Assembly: GCF_001039355.2 (NCBI RefSeq) | Contig: NW_019773625.1 | Coordinates: forward strand, 859,079 to 923,078 | Length of the DNA stretch: 64,000 nt | Direction: 5' to 3' | Origin: Lingula anatina | Lineage: Eukaryota; Brachiopoda; Lingulata; Lingulida; Lingulidae | Part shown: piece by piece, positions 38,044-49,937 of the stretch | Position numbering within the stretch: the stretch's first letter is position 1 | How the letters are laid out: every line of letters begins with the position of its first letter | Position numbers and translations under genes: made by a program | The notes under the pieces: generated by a model | The model's input: the letters and a program-made list of their open reading frames with translations, nothing else | What the model was told of the DNA's origin: nothing | Databases searched by the model: none

Positions 38044-38791
38044 AAAAAAGAGAAAGTAGATACAGATCAACACAAAAAGTCACCCTGCTTGAAAGTATGA
38101 AACCAAGAAACATTTATCCATACCACAAATCTAGAAATATCCAAGTATCCAAAACTAATTTTCAGGATCATATTCACAAAAGCTTTCTGGTTTTTAAACC
38201 AAATAATTTTTTCTCTCTTTGTAAAAATGTTTTACTACGAAGTGAGTTCAGTCTACTATGTAAAATATCATCACTGTACATTACATTGAAAGAGTACAAA
38301 CTCAAACTAACTACTGGTAATTCTAATTATGTTGTTCCAGTATATTTTCCTGTAAGTTATATAAAAATATTTTGCATTTTACTTCCTGTAAAAAACTCAA
38401 AATGCAAATAAATGTAAAAGTAAAGAAAAAACATTGAGTGACCATATTGTATACAGTGCATATTGGCTAAGAGAATAATTTACAATAATATAAAAAGGGT
38501 ATCTCATAATCTGAATTGTTTACAGTGTATTTATTGTGAAATATGCATCTCATACAAACAGTTGTTATGCCTTTAACTCATATTTTGAATAAGAATGATA
38601 ACAAATTTCCGTTTTGGTGGAGAGGGACATTAAGAAATTTTACAATATACTTTTAAATTGATAAATAACATTACTTAAAGCATGATTTTTTTGTGTTTTA
38701 CAAACAATGTAAGTCTCTTCAAATAGGTTAAAAAAAACATTGACACTTCACATTTTGTGGCACTTTGCATAATCTCTGCACTGTATCCAAG

Positions 38792-38935
38792 GGGCCGTAA
38801 CAATAGTCCGAAGGTTCATTAGTCTGAATGTTTGCTATAGAACCTTCGGACCAATGAACCCTTGATTAAAAAAACTGATGCAAAAGTTACCATTTTTTTC
38901 GGACAAATGAACCTTCAGACTATCGAGATGCCCCC
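38792..38935. mobile_element. MITE with GGGCCGTA...ATAGTC ends, copy 1 (Mutator-like?)
   Basis: The left end GGGCCGTAACAATAGTCCGA and the right end (read inverted, GGGGGCATCTCGATAGTCTG) match over about 27 bases, both running on into GAAGGTTCA. The flanks are GTATCCAAG and GTGTCCAAG, a 9-bp target duplication with one change, as expected for Mutator-type elements. It is 144 bp, non-coding and absent from unit 1. Confidence 0.72.
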
Positions 38936-39879
38936 GTGTCCAAGACCCTGTTTAACAGAAAAATCTTGAAATTTGGGCTTAGCTAAGACTGCCAAACTTG
39001 GATAACTTACTGAAGGAATAAACTTGCTAAAGCCAACTAATATATCATGAATGATTAGACAGCTAAAACATGCTGTTTTGATACTGGGCTATGTCATCAC
39101 TTGCCTGTCAGAATTGTGCGTACCTAGTGGTACACTACCCTGAACTTGGGACCGGAGTCACCTGACCCTTATTTTCTAATCTATCTTACAATTCGACATC
39201 TATTACACTGTCAATGAGTTATGAGTTTTTATGTCTCAAAGTAGGAGGAGCTACACAGCAAAATGTGAAAATTGAAAAAATGCTCTTGGTTATCTAGGCA
39301 GCATTGGCTACAGGCAATCAAAGAGTTTAACTGATGACTATCCATATTAAAATGAAATCTTACAAAGAAATTTTTTTAAAAATTGAATAAATAAGTAAAT
39401 AAATTTTAATCAATCAGTCAAACCAACTAATGCAAAAAAATACAACAGAAGTTTAATACGTACACTGAAACAATACTGTATTTACTTTCAGTTTTTTAAA
39501 ATGCCAGGGGCAGTTATAGCTTTATCTGACCCCAGGTACATAACAAATTTTTTAATTTATTAAAATAACCAATAAGTTTCATTAGTAGTACTTGGTAAAC
39601 AAATGCGATTAATGTCTAAAATTGACCTAGAGATTCAGCAGTTATTGAGAGATATGTTTTTCGTTATTTTGCAAACTTGTCCATGATGTTAAAATTTTTT
39701 ATCTTTCAAATAATCTACAAATACATCTGGGGATTCAACCATTACTGAGAGAAGTTTTTTGTAATTTTGTACACTTGTAAATGATGTTAAAAGTTTTTAT
39801 ATTTCAAAAAATCTAAAACAATGAGAAAAATTTTGAAGAACCAGTCCAGTCTTGGTGTGAACCACAACTAAGAGTCAAC

Positions 39880-41715
39880 TTAAACCTGTTGTGGGGTAGT
39901 GGGGTTGGTAGCTACAGGCTGGAGAGGGGGTGGCTGACCTCCAGGGGTAATATACCCAGTAGTGGTCATCACAGGCTGACCATACTGGATAGTGATTGCC
40001 TGTTGACCATAGGGGGATGTAGTGTACATCACCTGCCCCTGTTGCTGTTTGGGGGCACAACAGGTGCCACGGCAGGTTAATGCGGAGGAAATAAGGGCCA
40101 CAACTGCTTCGAGAAATGCAATGATGAGCAACAGGCTATGCTCAGCATACTTCCCAGACACAATTGATTTGCACATGTTGTATATCTCAACTGAATACCC
40201 ATCGGTATGGCTATAGCTCTCATAATAACCACTATCTTTAAGGCAAAAGTTTATCTCCTCATAGAGGCCAATACTCGCAAAGGAAAGTAACACCGTGGAG
40301 GTCAGGGTCGACAGGATGGACAACATCATGTGACTGACCAGCAAACATGTCGTCTTTTTCTTGGCTGCCCCAACCCCCACTCCGCCAGCAATGATGAAGG
40401 AAACTCCACACCAAATCCCAGTGCCTAGGAAAGCAAGATGTGCACCAATGGCAATCCCTACAATCCCTAGTATGACTGCCAAAATGCCACAGGTGATCTA
40501 AAATTTGAAAGTGAAAATATCTATTTATTTTAGATCCCAATATCTAACAGTTATTATACAGAAAAGATTCTCTTCTCATGAAAAAACAAAAATTCTATCA
40601 TTTATACAGACATACATATATACATACATACAATATAGATAACATTACAATTTGGAATAGATAGTGTGGGATAGAGACAGTAGAAAATCCTTGTACTAAG
40701 TAGTTTTTATAACATTCAAAATACGACATACAACATTCAAAATGATACATAAAAGTGTCCTATCCCATATAAGATAAAATTCTGTAGTATAAATATTACT
40801 GCATAAAACTTTCAATTAAGTCCCCTTACTGTAAGTCTATCATACACATTGTTATACCTGAATGGCAGCACACCTCAAGGCAGAATCATGGGCCCAACCT
40901 GGTCTGATCCCAGGGAGGACAGGCTTCAGCTGTTGCTGCTGGTTCATAATAACCACCTGGCCCTGGGGTGGGGGCATATACTGCCCCTGGGGTACAGCCA
41001 AGTATTGACCCTGGGGTGGGGGCATGTATTGACCCTGGGGTGGGAGTATGTATTGACCCTGGGGTGGTCCGTATTGACCTTGGGGAGGTCCATATTGGGG
41101 ATTGTATGGGGCAGGTTGTGTTGGATATGGCTTTTGTTGCCCACCCTGCAAAGAAAATGAAGTCCTTCACAAACACAAGCATGAACACAGACTTATGCCT
41201 AAAATGTACTAATCTGGTTTCAGGTAAGCATAATCTACACATGATCCTGGGTTTAAAAAAAAAAAAAAATTGATAATTTACTGTGGGACCAACACCTACA
41301 GGCCTGGGGTTTACTTTCAAAAATGGATGAAAAGTCATGGAATACCACGATTCCAAGGAAAACCTCATGCCTGGCAATCATAGTGTTATCCTTTTTTAAA
41401 ATTATGGATGTATGCATTTACTTGTTTCATATTAATAATGGAATACCTTTTCCTCGAGTCTTCCACTAGCTAAAAGTACCAATCAAAAAGTACTACAAAA
41501 CACATGCAGAACAAATTAAAAATCCAAGTTTCCTACCTTAATGCGATTTTCAAATAACTACTCATGTGTGTCACTACTAGTACACAAAAAAAAAAAAAAA
41601 AAAAAAAAAACTTTGGATTCAGTGTATAAATTTTTTAAGGAAGAAAGAAAACATAGATACTGTTAAATTGATATTTTACCTCAGATTCAGTGTATGAAGG
41701 TGGTTGATCACTCAT
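39880..41715 (-). CDS. MS4A/CD20-like tetraspan protein C
   Basis: Exons 41715-41680 (MSDQPPSYTESE), 41145-40858 and 40497-39880 join in phase 0 (313 aa). The N-terminal domain has six PQGQ-type units, two fewer than gene B, and ends RPGWAHDSALRCAAIQ. Four membrane segments follow at about 109-130, 133-150, 160-182 and 225-250, with two loop Cys and a CRGTCC motif after TM4. The tail is almost identical to that of gene B, while the extracellular loop is the most different part. PPSY in the first exon is a PPxY motif, a possible WW-domain binding site. The ATG exon begins at an acceptor at 41767, and the 5' UTR donor is at 42542. It is the complete sister of gene B. Confidence 0.85.
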
Positions 41716-42541
41716 GGTTGATGATTGAATGTTTGGTAAGTTTTCCTAATTGTAGTGGACCTTTCACCTGAAACATACCAAAAACACTATAATATATCAA
41801 GATTTATAATGTTCAAAGCAGTTTTTTTGAAGTACTTGTTTCTCAAACAATTTTTATTTTCAGCCAAGGATGGAGAAACTCAAAGCTTTATGTGACATTA
41901 TTTACAAATAGTGTGTGTACTACTATATCCAGTATAGTAGCACCAATGCACGCTAGTGCTTGAAAATTTCATTCATCCGAGACAGCTGGGATAAAAAGAC
42001 TAAAACTTGGATAAAAAGACTAACTCATTGTCAAATTGGTGAGTGAACCAATACAAAAACACTTGTGAAATAAATACTAAACATCTTATACATAGCGCAG
42101 CAGCATATAGACAGTATGGCCAGAATGAGGATATAAAAACGTCCTTAAAGTCATGTCCATCATTTTACCAAAACCGAACCATAACAAAATATATCGGAAC
42201 GCAGTATGAAAATTAAAATTAAATGACCCGGAACATACGTTACTATTTAGGGCTCTTTGCGTAATGTAAAAGAAAGGATAAAATTAGAATTTGAATTTAA
42301 ATTGAGACAGTCGTTGATTTTTGTCCTATACACATATATTTTTTTCAAAAACTGGATACAACTTTGAATTCATTCAATTTTATTTTTTGACACTTCAGCA
42401 TCTGAAATGCATTTTTATATTGGGTTTGGGTGTAATATGCTCTAGGCACTTAACGGCTAGGCAGAAAAAAATTACGCAAATCCGGACCAGTTACTTAATT
42501 TAATATCAAATAAGCTGGAGCCTGGAGGTTTGTAGAGTTAC

Positions 42542-42810
42542 CTGGGAGGACGCTTGTGGACGGTAATTAGTGGTTGTGCACGGTAGAGGACGGTAGTGGT
42601 CGGTTGTGCACGGTAATTAGGTACATCGACTGGGGATACCTTATTCGACCCGCATTTTACAAAACATTACATGATTAAGTCCAACGTCTTTACTGGTTTA
42701 CCGCCACTTCCTGGTAGGTTCCTGCATCCAGCTGCTTACGCTGGAAAATGAATTACTACGCGCAAAAAATCTTCCAAAATAGTCCCCGCACCGTCTCCCA
42801 TTCCAACAGT
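42542..42810 (-). promoter_or_regulatory. 5' UTR exon / promoter region of gene C
   Basis: Counterpart of 35749-35960: the CCCAG|GTAACTC donor at 42542, then a 70-bp stretch with short GGACGGTA/GTGCACGGTA repeats (42550-42620) that unit 1 lacks, then the conserved promoter-like block. The local repeats would lengthen the 5' UTR of gene C. Confidence 0.45.
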
Positions 42811-42914
42811 TCTGACACTGACAAGTAGTGATATTAGATGTGCTTGTAAATTTCTATATCGATTTAACAGGTTTCAAAATGAAAGTGTTAAGAACGCATT
42901 AGGTCGTTCGCGAT

Positions 42915-43061
42915 TGGGCCGTAGCAATAAGCCCGAAGGTTCAATGGTCCGAATTTTCACTACACATAGAACCTTCAGACCAATGAACCCTTGATTAAAA
43001 AAACGATGAAAATATTATCATTTTTCGGACCACCGAACCTTAGGACTATCGAGACGCCCCC
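42915..43061. mobile_element. MITE with GGGCCGTA...ATAG ends, copy 2
   Basis: Sister of 38792-38935 (shared AACCTTCAGACCAATGAACC and ACTATCGAGACGCCCCC). The flanks are GTTCGCGAT (42906-42914) and GTTCGTGAT (43062-43070), again a 9-bp target duplication with one change. It is absent from unit 1, where the surrounding sequence (near 36050) continues without it. Confidence 0.72.
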
Positions 43062-43440
43062 GTTCGTGATAGAGGCCACCCCGTTTTTCTTTTAGTGTAA
43101 CGATTTTATTAAGGTCTTCTTGAAATTCTGTGCATATATAAACTGACTACTTAAAATATTCAAACAAATAAAACCTCAAATACAAAAACAGCAACAAAAT
43201 TTGCATGTAGACGTTTTTATTATTCTCTGGGTTTAATTTTCTTCCACATACATTAAAATTTGCTTGGCACACCATAAAAAAGAATGACAATTAGTTCACC
43301 TATATGTACATTGTATATAATAAAACGCATCTGAATGATCCATATAAAAGTGGGAAGTGTTTCGAATCTTTCTAAGGCCTAATTACAACTGAAAAGGATA
43401 AAGAAAAAGAAAATTCTAAAAAATTACATATATATGCAGA

Positions 43441-44306
43441 TGCATGTACTAATAGAAAGAGTAAATGTAAAAAAATATAAATTTTCTATAATGTCAATGG
43501 GTTGTTTCAACACAAAAGTGTTTTATACATACTGTTGATGGAAAGAAGAATATGTGCACATTTAATTTCACAAAACATAGGGCAATGCATCACTAAGCAA
43601 TCTGGAATTTTGAGTGGCAATTTATTGTCAGCTCACAGAAGACAATAGTATATACTTAATATTTACATGAATATGCCATGTTTTACTATATCTTTTTACC
43701 TCACCTACAATTATTTCTTCTAGATGAAAACTTAAATGTAATTTGGGTAGGTGACCAGAATTATAATTAGCATACATGTAGATCACTCAATAAATAATAA
43801 AAAAACATTTCATTGATGCACATTAGTGCAGAATTTCTATTTGACTAAATGAGCAAAAATGTTCAATAGCTTGGTTGTTGGATCATAAGTAAAAATTATC
43901 AAACACAAGCTAAAAAAACTCATACGGTTAGCATTTTCCATCAGACTGATGAAGGCCTATGTCCAGGTTGGCCGTAAGCTAAGGGTATGAAGGTTTTTCA
44001 GCCTATGTTTCATAATTGCCATGTATGTTCTATTTGACTAGTTAAACATTCACCCTGTTAAAAGAACTCTATCAATGTGTGGTGGTGTTTCCCATTCATA
44101 CATACTACATTGGTCCTTCCTAAGAAAAACTGTTACAGTGATTTTGGTATTGGCAAAAAGACAAGATTTTTTTTTTCAAAATAGTAAAGACAAATACTAA
44201 TAACACGTAGCCAATATATGGATATTTTTGTGTTCCTAATCATAGTCTTTGTCCTTTGTTTTGTCACGTGGGCATCATCTCACATTCTCATTGGTCATGT
44301 TATCTC

Positions 44307-44340
<34 letters not shown>

Positions 44341-45146
44341 GATCTTACAATTATTATAGTTATTGATAATTATATAGTCATACATTATACTTGAGTAGCT
44401 ATGCTTCTTCTTCTTTATCACTGTGGTATCTTTTTACAGAAAACATGTATAATTTGTGTTCTTTCATTACAAATATACATCTATAAATATACACATCATT
44501 ATCATCATCATCTTACACACACGCACGCACGCACACACACACACACACACTTCTTTAATTCTAAAACCCTGCATATTTACATACACTACATATGATTTAA
44601 GAAAAGCTCTAAAAAATAAAACAATATAAACCCTTCACAAAGATTACCACAGACTGGGCTGGAATTATGCATCATCACTTTTCACACCTGAGTTTACAGG
44701 GAAAAAGTCAAACGGAAGGTGTGCTATGTATACACACACTTTCACAGCATAAAAAAAAAACATTCAAACAGGTGTTCAGCACTTCAAACTTGGACAATAA
44801 ACTAATGTCCAAAGCCAGCAGTTTCAGACTTCAACAAAACTAGTCTCCAAATAGTTGCTCTAATAACTGAAAAAGGTTCTGCTATAATTGTATATACAGT
44901 TAGTATTGTAACTTTTTGCTGGAAGTATTGATGTGACAAAGTCTTAATTACATACTGTACATTTATTACTGGCATACATTCAATACCTGAAAGCAAATAT
45001 ATAAATGGGATTGCATGTTCTTTTTACACTGAAAATGTTAGATTGATTTATCAAAGAGTTTAAGGTATTCTATTTAGGATTTTTGCACCAAATTAAATAC
45101 AAAAATTAATTATAATTCAATTAAACTCCGGAGGGGGGGGGGGAAT
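43441..45146. other. intergenic region between genes C and D
   Basis: AT-rich and non-coding as far as I can see. It holds an (ATT)n tract at 44308-44340 and a CA-rich tract with CGCA variants at about 44513-44550. Confidence 0.7.
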
Positions 45147-46045
45147 TCAACTTATTCTGGCACTCTCTTGGTAATGCGTGGTTGTGATCATGTTGGTAGT
45201 GGCGACGGAGTTTCCAGGGCGTATGTAGTGAACAGTGCCCCCGCCAGGGATCATCTGCACTTGATGTGTATTTGCGGTGTAGAAGACTTGACCCCCTACT
45301 GGAGAGGAGCCGCAGCAGGTGGTACGGCAACACAAAGCAGCAGAAATGATGGCCACAACAGACTCTACCAGAGAGATAATAATCAGGACAGCATGGATGA
45401 AGTTGTGACCCCCAAGCTGAGGCTGCTCGCACTCCTTCTTGACGGTCCAAATCCAGAAGTAAGAGTTGGTGCAGTGTTCATCTTCTTCCAATGCTGCTCC
45501 AATGCTATGAATGACCAGCAAGGGCAAGGAGATTAAACTGGAAAAGATGGAGAAGATCATGTGGGACACTATCATGGCTGTCTTCTTCTCTCTCCCTACT
45601 GCTATGCCTAGACTTCCAGCTATGGTGTAGAAAATGCCCGCTGTGATTCCCATGCCCACGACACCCAGAGCAGCATCAGAGGCACTTGCAGCAATGCCCA
45701 GGATTATGGACATTATTCCAGCAACCAACTGAAATATAAGACAAATGTTCCAGTTAGTAAATAAATAAGATACTTAAATCTATCTTTGCACAAGGTACCA
45801 TAAATATAAAAGAAGTAGAACAGACAGACAGCTTGAGGAATATTTTTTGACATATATCTTTCGATTTTTATTTTCAGAATCCTGCCCTTATATCATATTC
45901 ATGTACAGGGGTACTAACAATTATAAGCAATAAATAAACCCCTGCAGGCAAATAACCATATTACATACACACACATAAACTCACGCACCAATCAATGCAC
46001 GCTAAACATGTTGAAAAGTTTAATCTTTGTAATGTACAAGCTCAG

Positions 46046-46100
<55 letters not shown>

Positions 46101-46695
46101 TGTAGAACAGCACACCTCTGAGCTGAGTCACTGGCCCAGCCTGCTCTTTCCCCTGGTCTCACTGGTGGTGGCTGCCGTGGTTGAGGCTGTTGAATGATCA
46201 CAACAGGTTGGGTAGGCAAGGCTGGTGTTATCACCTGTTGGCCTTGCATGTAGTAGCCTGTCTGCTGACCACATGGCTGTCTGTAATACTGACCACCAAA
46301 CTGACCCCCATACCCTGGCTGCGGTGGTGGTGGTGGCTGTGGTGGTGGTCCATGCACTGGTGCAAATGCAGGCGGCTGTGCAATAGGTGGGGGCTGATAA
46401 TTGATAAGATTATATATCAGTTTGGGTACTGGTGCAATGTATATACATATGTTGGTACTTTTGGCTGAAAAGCTTAAACAAAACAGATACAGTGTATACA
46501 GTATATCTTCAACTTACCCATTGTAGTGAAAAAGAAACATGAACTAACTACAGACATACCGATAAGTCCAATTCTTTTTAAATATCTATACAGTGATTGT
46601 CTTCAAAGTGGTTTATTTTTTACCTGGGTATATCCCCCTGCTGAATATGCTGGCGGGTCGTCAGACGGACCAGCGGCAGATTTTTCAAATTCCAT
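45147..46695 (-). CDS. MS4A/CD20-like tetraspan protein D
   Basis: Exons 46695-46624, 46393-46100 and 45728-45147 join in phase 0 (315 aa). The first exon carries DDPPAYSAGG, with a PPxY motif. The second is Pro/Gln/Gly-rich (PPPQPPPPPQPGYGG), without the regular PQGQ array of genes B and C, and ends RAGWASDSAQRCAVLQ, clearly homologous to RPGWAHDSALRCAAIQ of gene C. The third has four membrane segments (VAGIMSIILGIAASA; GITAGIFYTIAGSLGIAVG; MIFSIFSSLISLPLLVI; IHAVLIIISLVESVVAIISAALC), two loop Cys and CRTTCC after TM4. It is an older relative of B and C outside the duplication. Its exon-2 donor lies directly against an (ATT)n array. Confidence 0.85.
46047..46098. repeat. (ATT)n microsatellite at a splice donor
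   Basis: About 17 ATT units. On the minus strand the array begins with the GTAATAATAAT that serves as the 5' splice site of gene D exon 2, so the donor's +1 to +6 bases merge into the repeat. Confidence 0.9.
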
Positions 46696-46718
46696 TTTTT
46701 TAACTTTAAATATTTGTG

Positions 46719-47220
46719 TCTGAAATATAGTAAAAATGCATTCGATGTATTTATTTGCATGACAAAAAAATTGGAAGCTAAATAAAAAACTAACAAATTG
46801 TGTAAATTCATATATGAGCACGCACGCAATCACTAACTCTCTCACGCACCAAGGAGCAGTAACTTTTTTGACGTTCTTGTAAAACTTTTATAGATCCTAT
46901 ATACAATGGTTTTGAAATATAAACTTGTAATCAATACTGAATTTTGTTAGATCTAGATTGGATTTTGTGGCATAATAAATCTAATTACGTCATTCACGTT
47001 AAATTTTTTCTCATTCTCAAGGTTAGGATAAGCTTAATAAATGTTGTTAATTTAGACTTCAGAAATTTAGCAGCAATACAGAACTTTATCTTTTGAAAAA
47101 AAAACTACAAATAAAAGTATAAACAACTGACAGCATGTAGTAAATTTGCGTTTTTTGATGTTGAAAATTACCTTCCTTCTCCTTATTCCGCCATATTGTT
47201 TATCTTCACAACAGCCTCTT
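46719..47220 (-). promoter_or_regulatory. 5' UTR intron and promoter-proximal exon of gene D
   Basis: On the minus strand CAATATGGCGG (YY1-like) at 47198-47188 is followed by the donor GGAAG|GTAATTTTC at 47172. The matching acceptor TATATTTCAG lies just before 46719, upstream of the ATG at 46695. This gives a non-coding first exon and a 452-bp intron. Confidence 0.55.
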
Positions 47221-47779
47221 TACTTCCTCAAAAGTAAATACTCCAAGTAAAATAATAACACACACACAATTATAATGATTCATAAGCGTTAATTACTTTT
47301 CAGATATGAATATGTATACAGTTTATTGCAAAATATATATGCTTTGGTCTTCTTATTGTTTCAACAAAATATGGATGAATACACATTATCTCGCACTACT
47401 TCCAGATTGCGTCACACATGGCAAAACTAGGGCCCTCTTTCGGTGAAATTCTGCACTAGCCTAGAAGACGAATGTGCTTTTCGAGAGAAATCGTTTTCTG
47501 TAATTTTGTGAGGTATCTTATTAAAATGTGTTTGTTACTGCTCATTCAATCCGTTTTGTCGTCTGCTTGAGCTTAACATCATGATAGGGCCTACTCAAAA
47601 TGTGATTTTTCTTCTGACAGTCACATTTCCAGGTGTTTTCCATAATATTTATATTTTAAAAACGTACAGTGAGCGATGACTGTGTATGTTTAGAGTTTAT
47701 ACATTATCTTATGCTTTGATAAATCATAGAATAATGCCATTGGACTTAGCTGCAGGATAATAAGATAAAGATTAATCTC

Positions 47780-47837
47780 TGGCGTCATGAGACCCGTTTC
47801 AGACGGGACCTGACGTCATAAATAGACAATGACGTCA
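47780..47837 (+). promoter_or_regulatory. cluster of CRE (cAMP response element) sites
   Basis: Two perfect palindromic TGACGTCA sites at 47811-47818 and 47830-47837 are spaced 19 bp, with a variant TGGCGTCA at 47780-47787. All lie 86-143 bp upstream of the ATG at 47923. A CCCGT/ACGGG inverted pair (47793-47807) sits between. TGACGTCA is the CREB/CREM/ATF binding site. The layout suggests the promoter of the plus-strand gene, possibly shared with divergent gene D. Confidence 0.65.
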
Positions 47838-47922
47838 CTGTGGTGACTCCCTTCATCCCGGTAACCGAGTGATGCGTTGATTTATAATTTCCAAAAGTTT
47901 TGTGACATTTTTTTTTCGTGCA

Positions 47923-49887
47923 ATGGCTAACGTATTCACAAGAAAACATCGCTGGCCGCGTAATACAACTTTTAAGGATTTTCGAGGTCATTTCGAAGTG
48001 GAGAGGGAGGCTTTGCGAATTCTATCTCCAACGAGGCGTCAGAACCCTCATCCTATAGGGCTGAAGATACAGAGCCCATACAACAGGGAACATGCGGTAG
48101 TGGCATTTCATCTGCTTGAATACTGTTGAATAGGTGTATCAAAATTTTATTCTTTCTTTCTTTCTTTCTTTTTTTCTTTCTTTCTTTATTTATTTATTGA
48201 TAAAGATAACACGAATTTCATAGAATTTTGCTTGCCTGTAAAAAATTAATCCAGCAATAGTGCGTATAGAGACGCGAGAAACGATTATAGGCCTTTACCG
48301 GGGGGTAACTTATTGCATGGTCTGAATCCATCTATTCATTGCCCCCCCCCCCTTTGTATGAGTGTGTGAGTGTGTGCGTGTGCAATTACCATATTATTAC
48401 ACTTATAACGATAACATGTAAACGATAACACCTTCAGATCTTTGATATTTGGAACCCCGACCCACATCGTATAAAAGTGCGACTACCGGAAATGGAGAAG
48501 CATACAGGTAAATATCTCGGATGGCTGACAACCTTCTTACATGTAGCTGACCAGAAGTTCATGCACAGCATGCACAGCTTACCAGAATCTGAGAAGATGA
48601 TTCTTTACAACATTTTTGCCACTGAAACTTTTTTAATCTACTTTAATATTCTGGGGGAAGGGGCTGAAAAAAATATCAAGAGGGTGCTTGGATTTGTTCA
48701 GATTAAGATATAAACATAAGTAAATGAAAACAGTTTTGAGTAAAAGCTGTTCTTGTGAAATTAGAGGTTGGTAGGTTTACAGGGGCAGCTTTGTGGAGAA
48801 CAGCATGACCCAAAAAAGTAGTCTTAATGTCACAAACAAAATATTTTTCGTAGGTTCTGATTCTATTTATATGTCGAAAGTGTTGAAATATAGTCTCTTC
48901 AAAACATCAAGAATGTATTACCAAGGGTGTTCTTCAAAAAAAAAAAAAAAAAAAAAAAAAGGCCAGAATTGGTCCTAAAAAGAATGTGCCCTGAAATGGA
49001 TAACATGCATGAAATCACGTTTTGAAACATTTCCTTACAGCGCGAGTCAACTTCACTTCTGGGACAATCCTGCCTTCAGCAAAAAGCAAAGGTAAGATGG
49101 CACATATTATATAGTGTCAGTTTGGCAAGGTAGCTGGTAAACCTGTATAAAGATATGCAAATATAATGCCGACTTCAAATAAATAGATAAATAAATACCT
49201 TCATATTTTTGATTGGTGCGCGCATTATCATTTAACATAAACGAAAAATGAAATAGAAATTGGAAGTGTTTTTGTTGAATAATTAATTTTTCCATTTCAA
49301 CAGCAACTTGCTGATCTGATATTTCCCGTAATTATTTTCCTGATAAAACTGGCACCAGAGAAATACACAAGGGCCTTTTTTCAAAACTATATGGCAATTT
49401 GCCTGTCTAGATATTTGTCACAGAACCTGAAACCCAAGAATTCTTATGACGCCAATAACGGTTGGTTTCAGGTCGTCCTCCTAATGTGCAGTTTACCATT
49501 AACTCAATCTCCCGCATTAGCTACCAGGATCCTGCCAATAACCCTCTGGAGGCCCAGTTCAGGCACATGAAACCGCCCATTACCAGGTTCGGCAAGACGC
49601 CAGCAAAGCCAGGGATCGGAATAGGTCCGTATGCTGCTTTTATTTTGGTTAACCTAAAATAAATTTTGATTAATTTGTTATAGTTTTACTTTTTTTGTCT
49701 TTGATTGCATGCTGCATTAGGAAGGTTTAGAAACAGGAAAGGAGTGACTCCAACTGTGCTGGGGACAAATGTATATTTCGTTTTATAACGGCTTGAAGAA
49801 ACTGAGTTTTATTGCTTTAGTGTCTTTCTCATTTCAGTACCGACCGCTCTACCGCCTCTGTCCACACCTGTTGAACACAACGTATAG
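47923..49887 (+). CDS. uncharacterised 165-aa basic protein, five exons
   Basis: Exons 47923-48096, 48438-48507, 49041-49091, 49472-49624 and 49838-49887 join with matching phases and standard GT-AG introns to a TAG stop. The start MANVFTRKHRWPRNTT is basic; later stretches include FDIWNPDPHRIKVRLPEMEK, RPPNVQFTINSISRISYQDP and MKPPITRFGKTPAKPG. There is no signal peptide, membrane segment or coiled coil. Pro-rich basic stretches with aromatic anchors resemble small cilium or sperm microtubule-associated proteins, and promoter CREs fit germ-cell genes, but this is only a guess. AATAAA at 50030-50035 lies 143 bp after the stop. The plain open frame running past 48096 and the one at 48477-48713 are intron read-through in part or wholly. 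Confidence 0.78.
48145..48200. repeat. (TTTC)n / (TTTA)n microsatellite in intron 1
   Basis: Pyrimidine-rich tetranucleotide array (TTCTTTCTTTC then TTTATTTATT) in the first intron of the 165-aa gene. Confidence 0.9.
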
Positions 49888-49937
49888 GACGACAATTTAA
49901 ACATTATAAGACTATTTCTCATTAGACTGTATTCAAC

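Larger units (their letters stand above)
36460..43440. repeat. tandem segmental duplication, unit 2 (contains gene C)
   Basis: Second unit, head-to-tail with 30835-36460. It is about 1.3 kb longer, partly through two GGGCCGTA-type MITEs (38792, 42915) and partly through extra sequence near 37053-38043 that looks like an assembly error. Between genes it has no other coding sequence. Confidence 0.85.

Noticed and set aside
45168-45536. 122-codon plus-strand frame
   Set aside because: Antisense to exon 3 of gene D and without family features.
48477-48713. 78-codon frame starting MRLPEMEKHTGKYLGW
   Set aside because: Its first residues are exon 2 of the 165-aa gene in the true frame, but after the donor at 48507 it is intron read-through.
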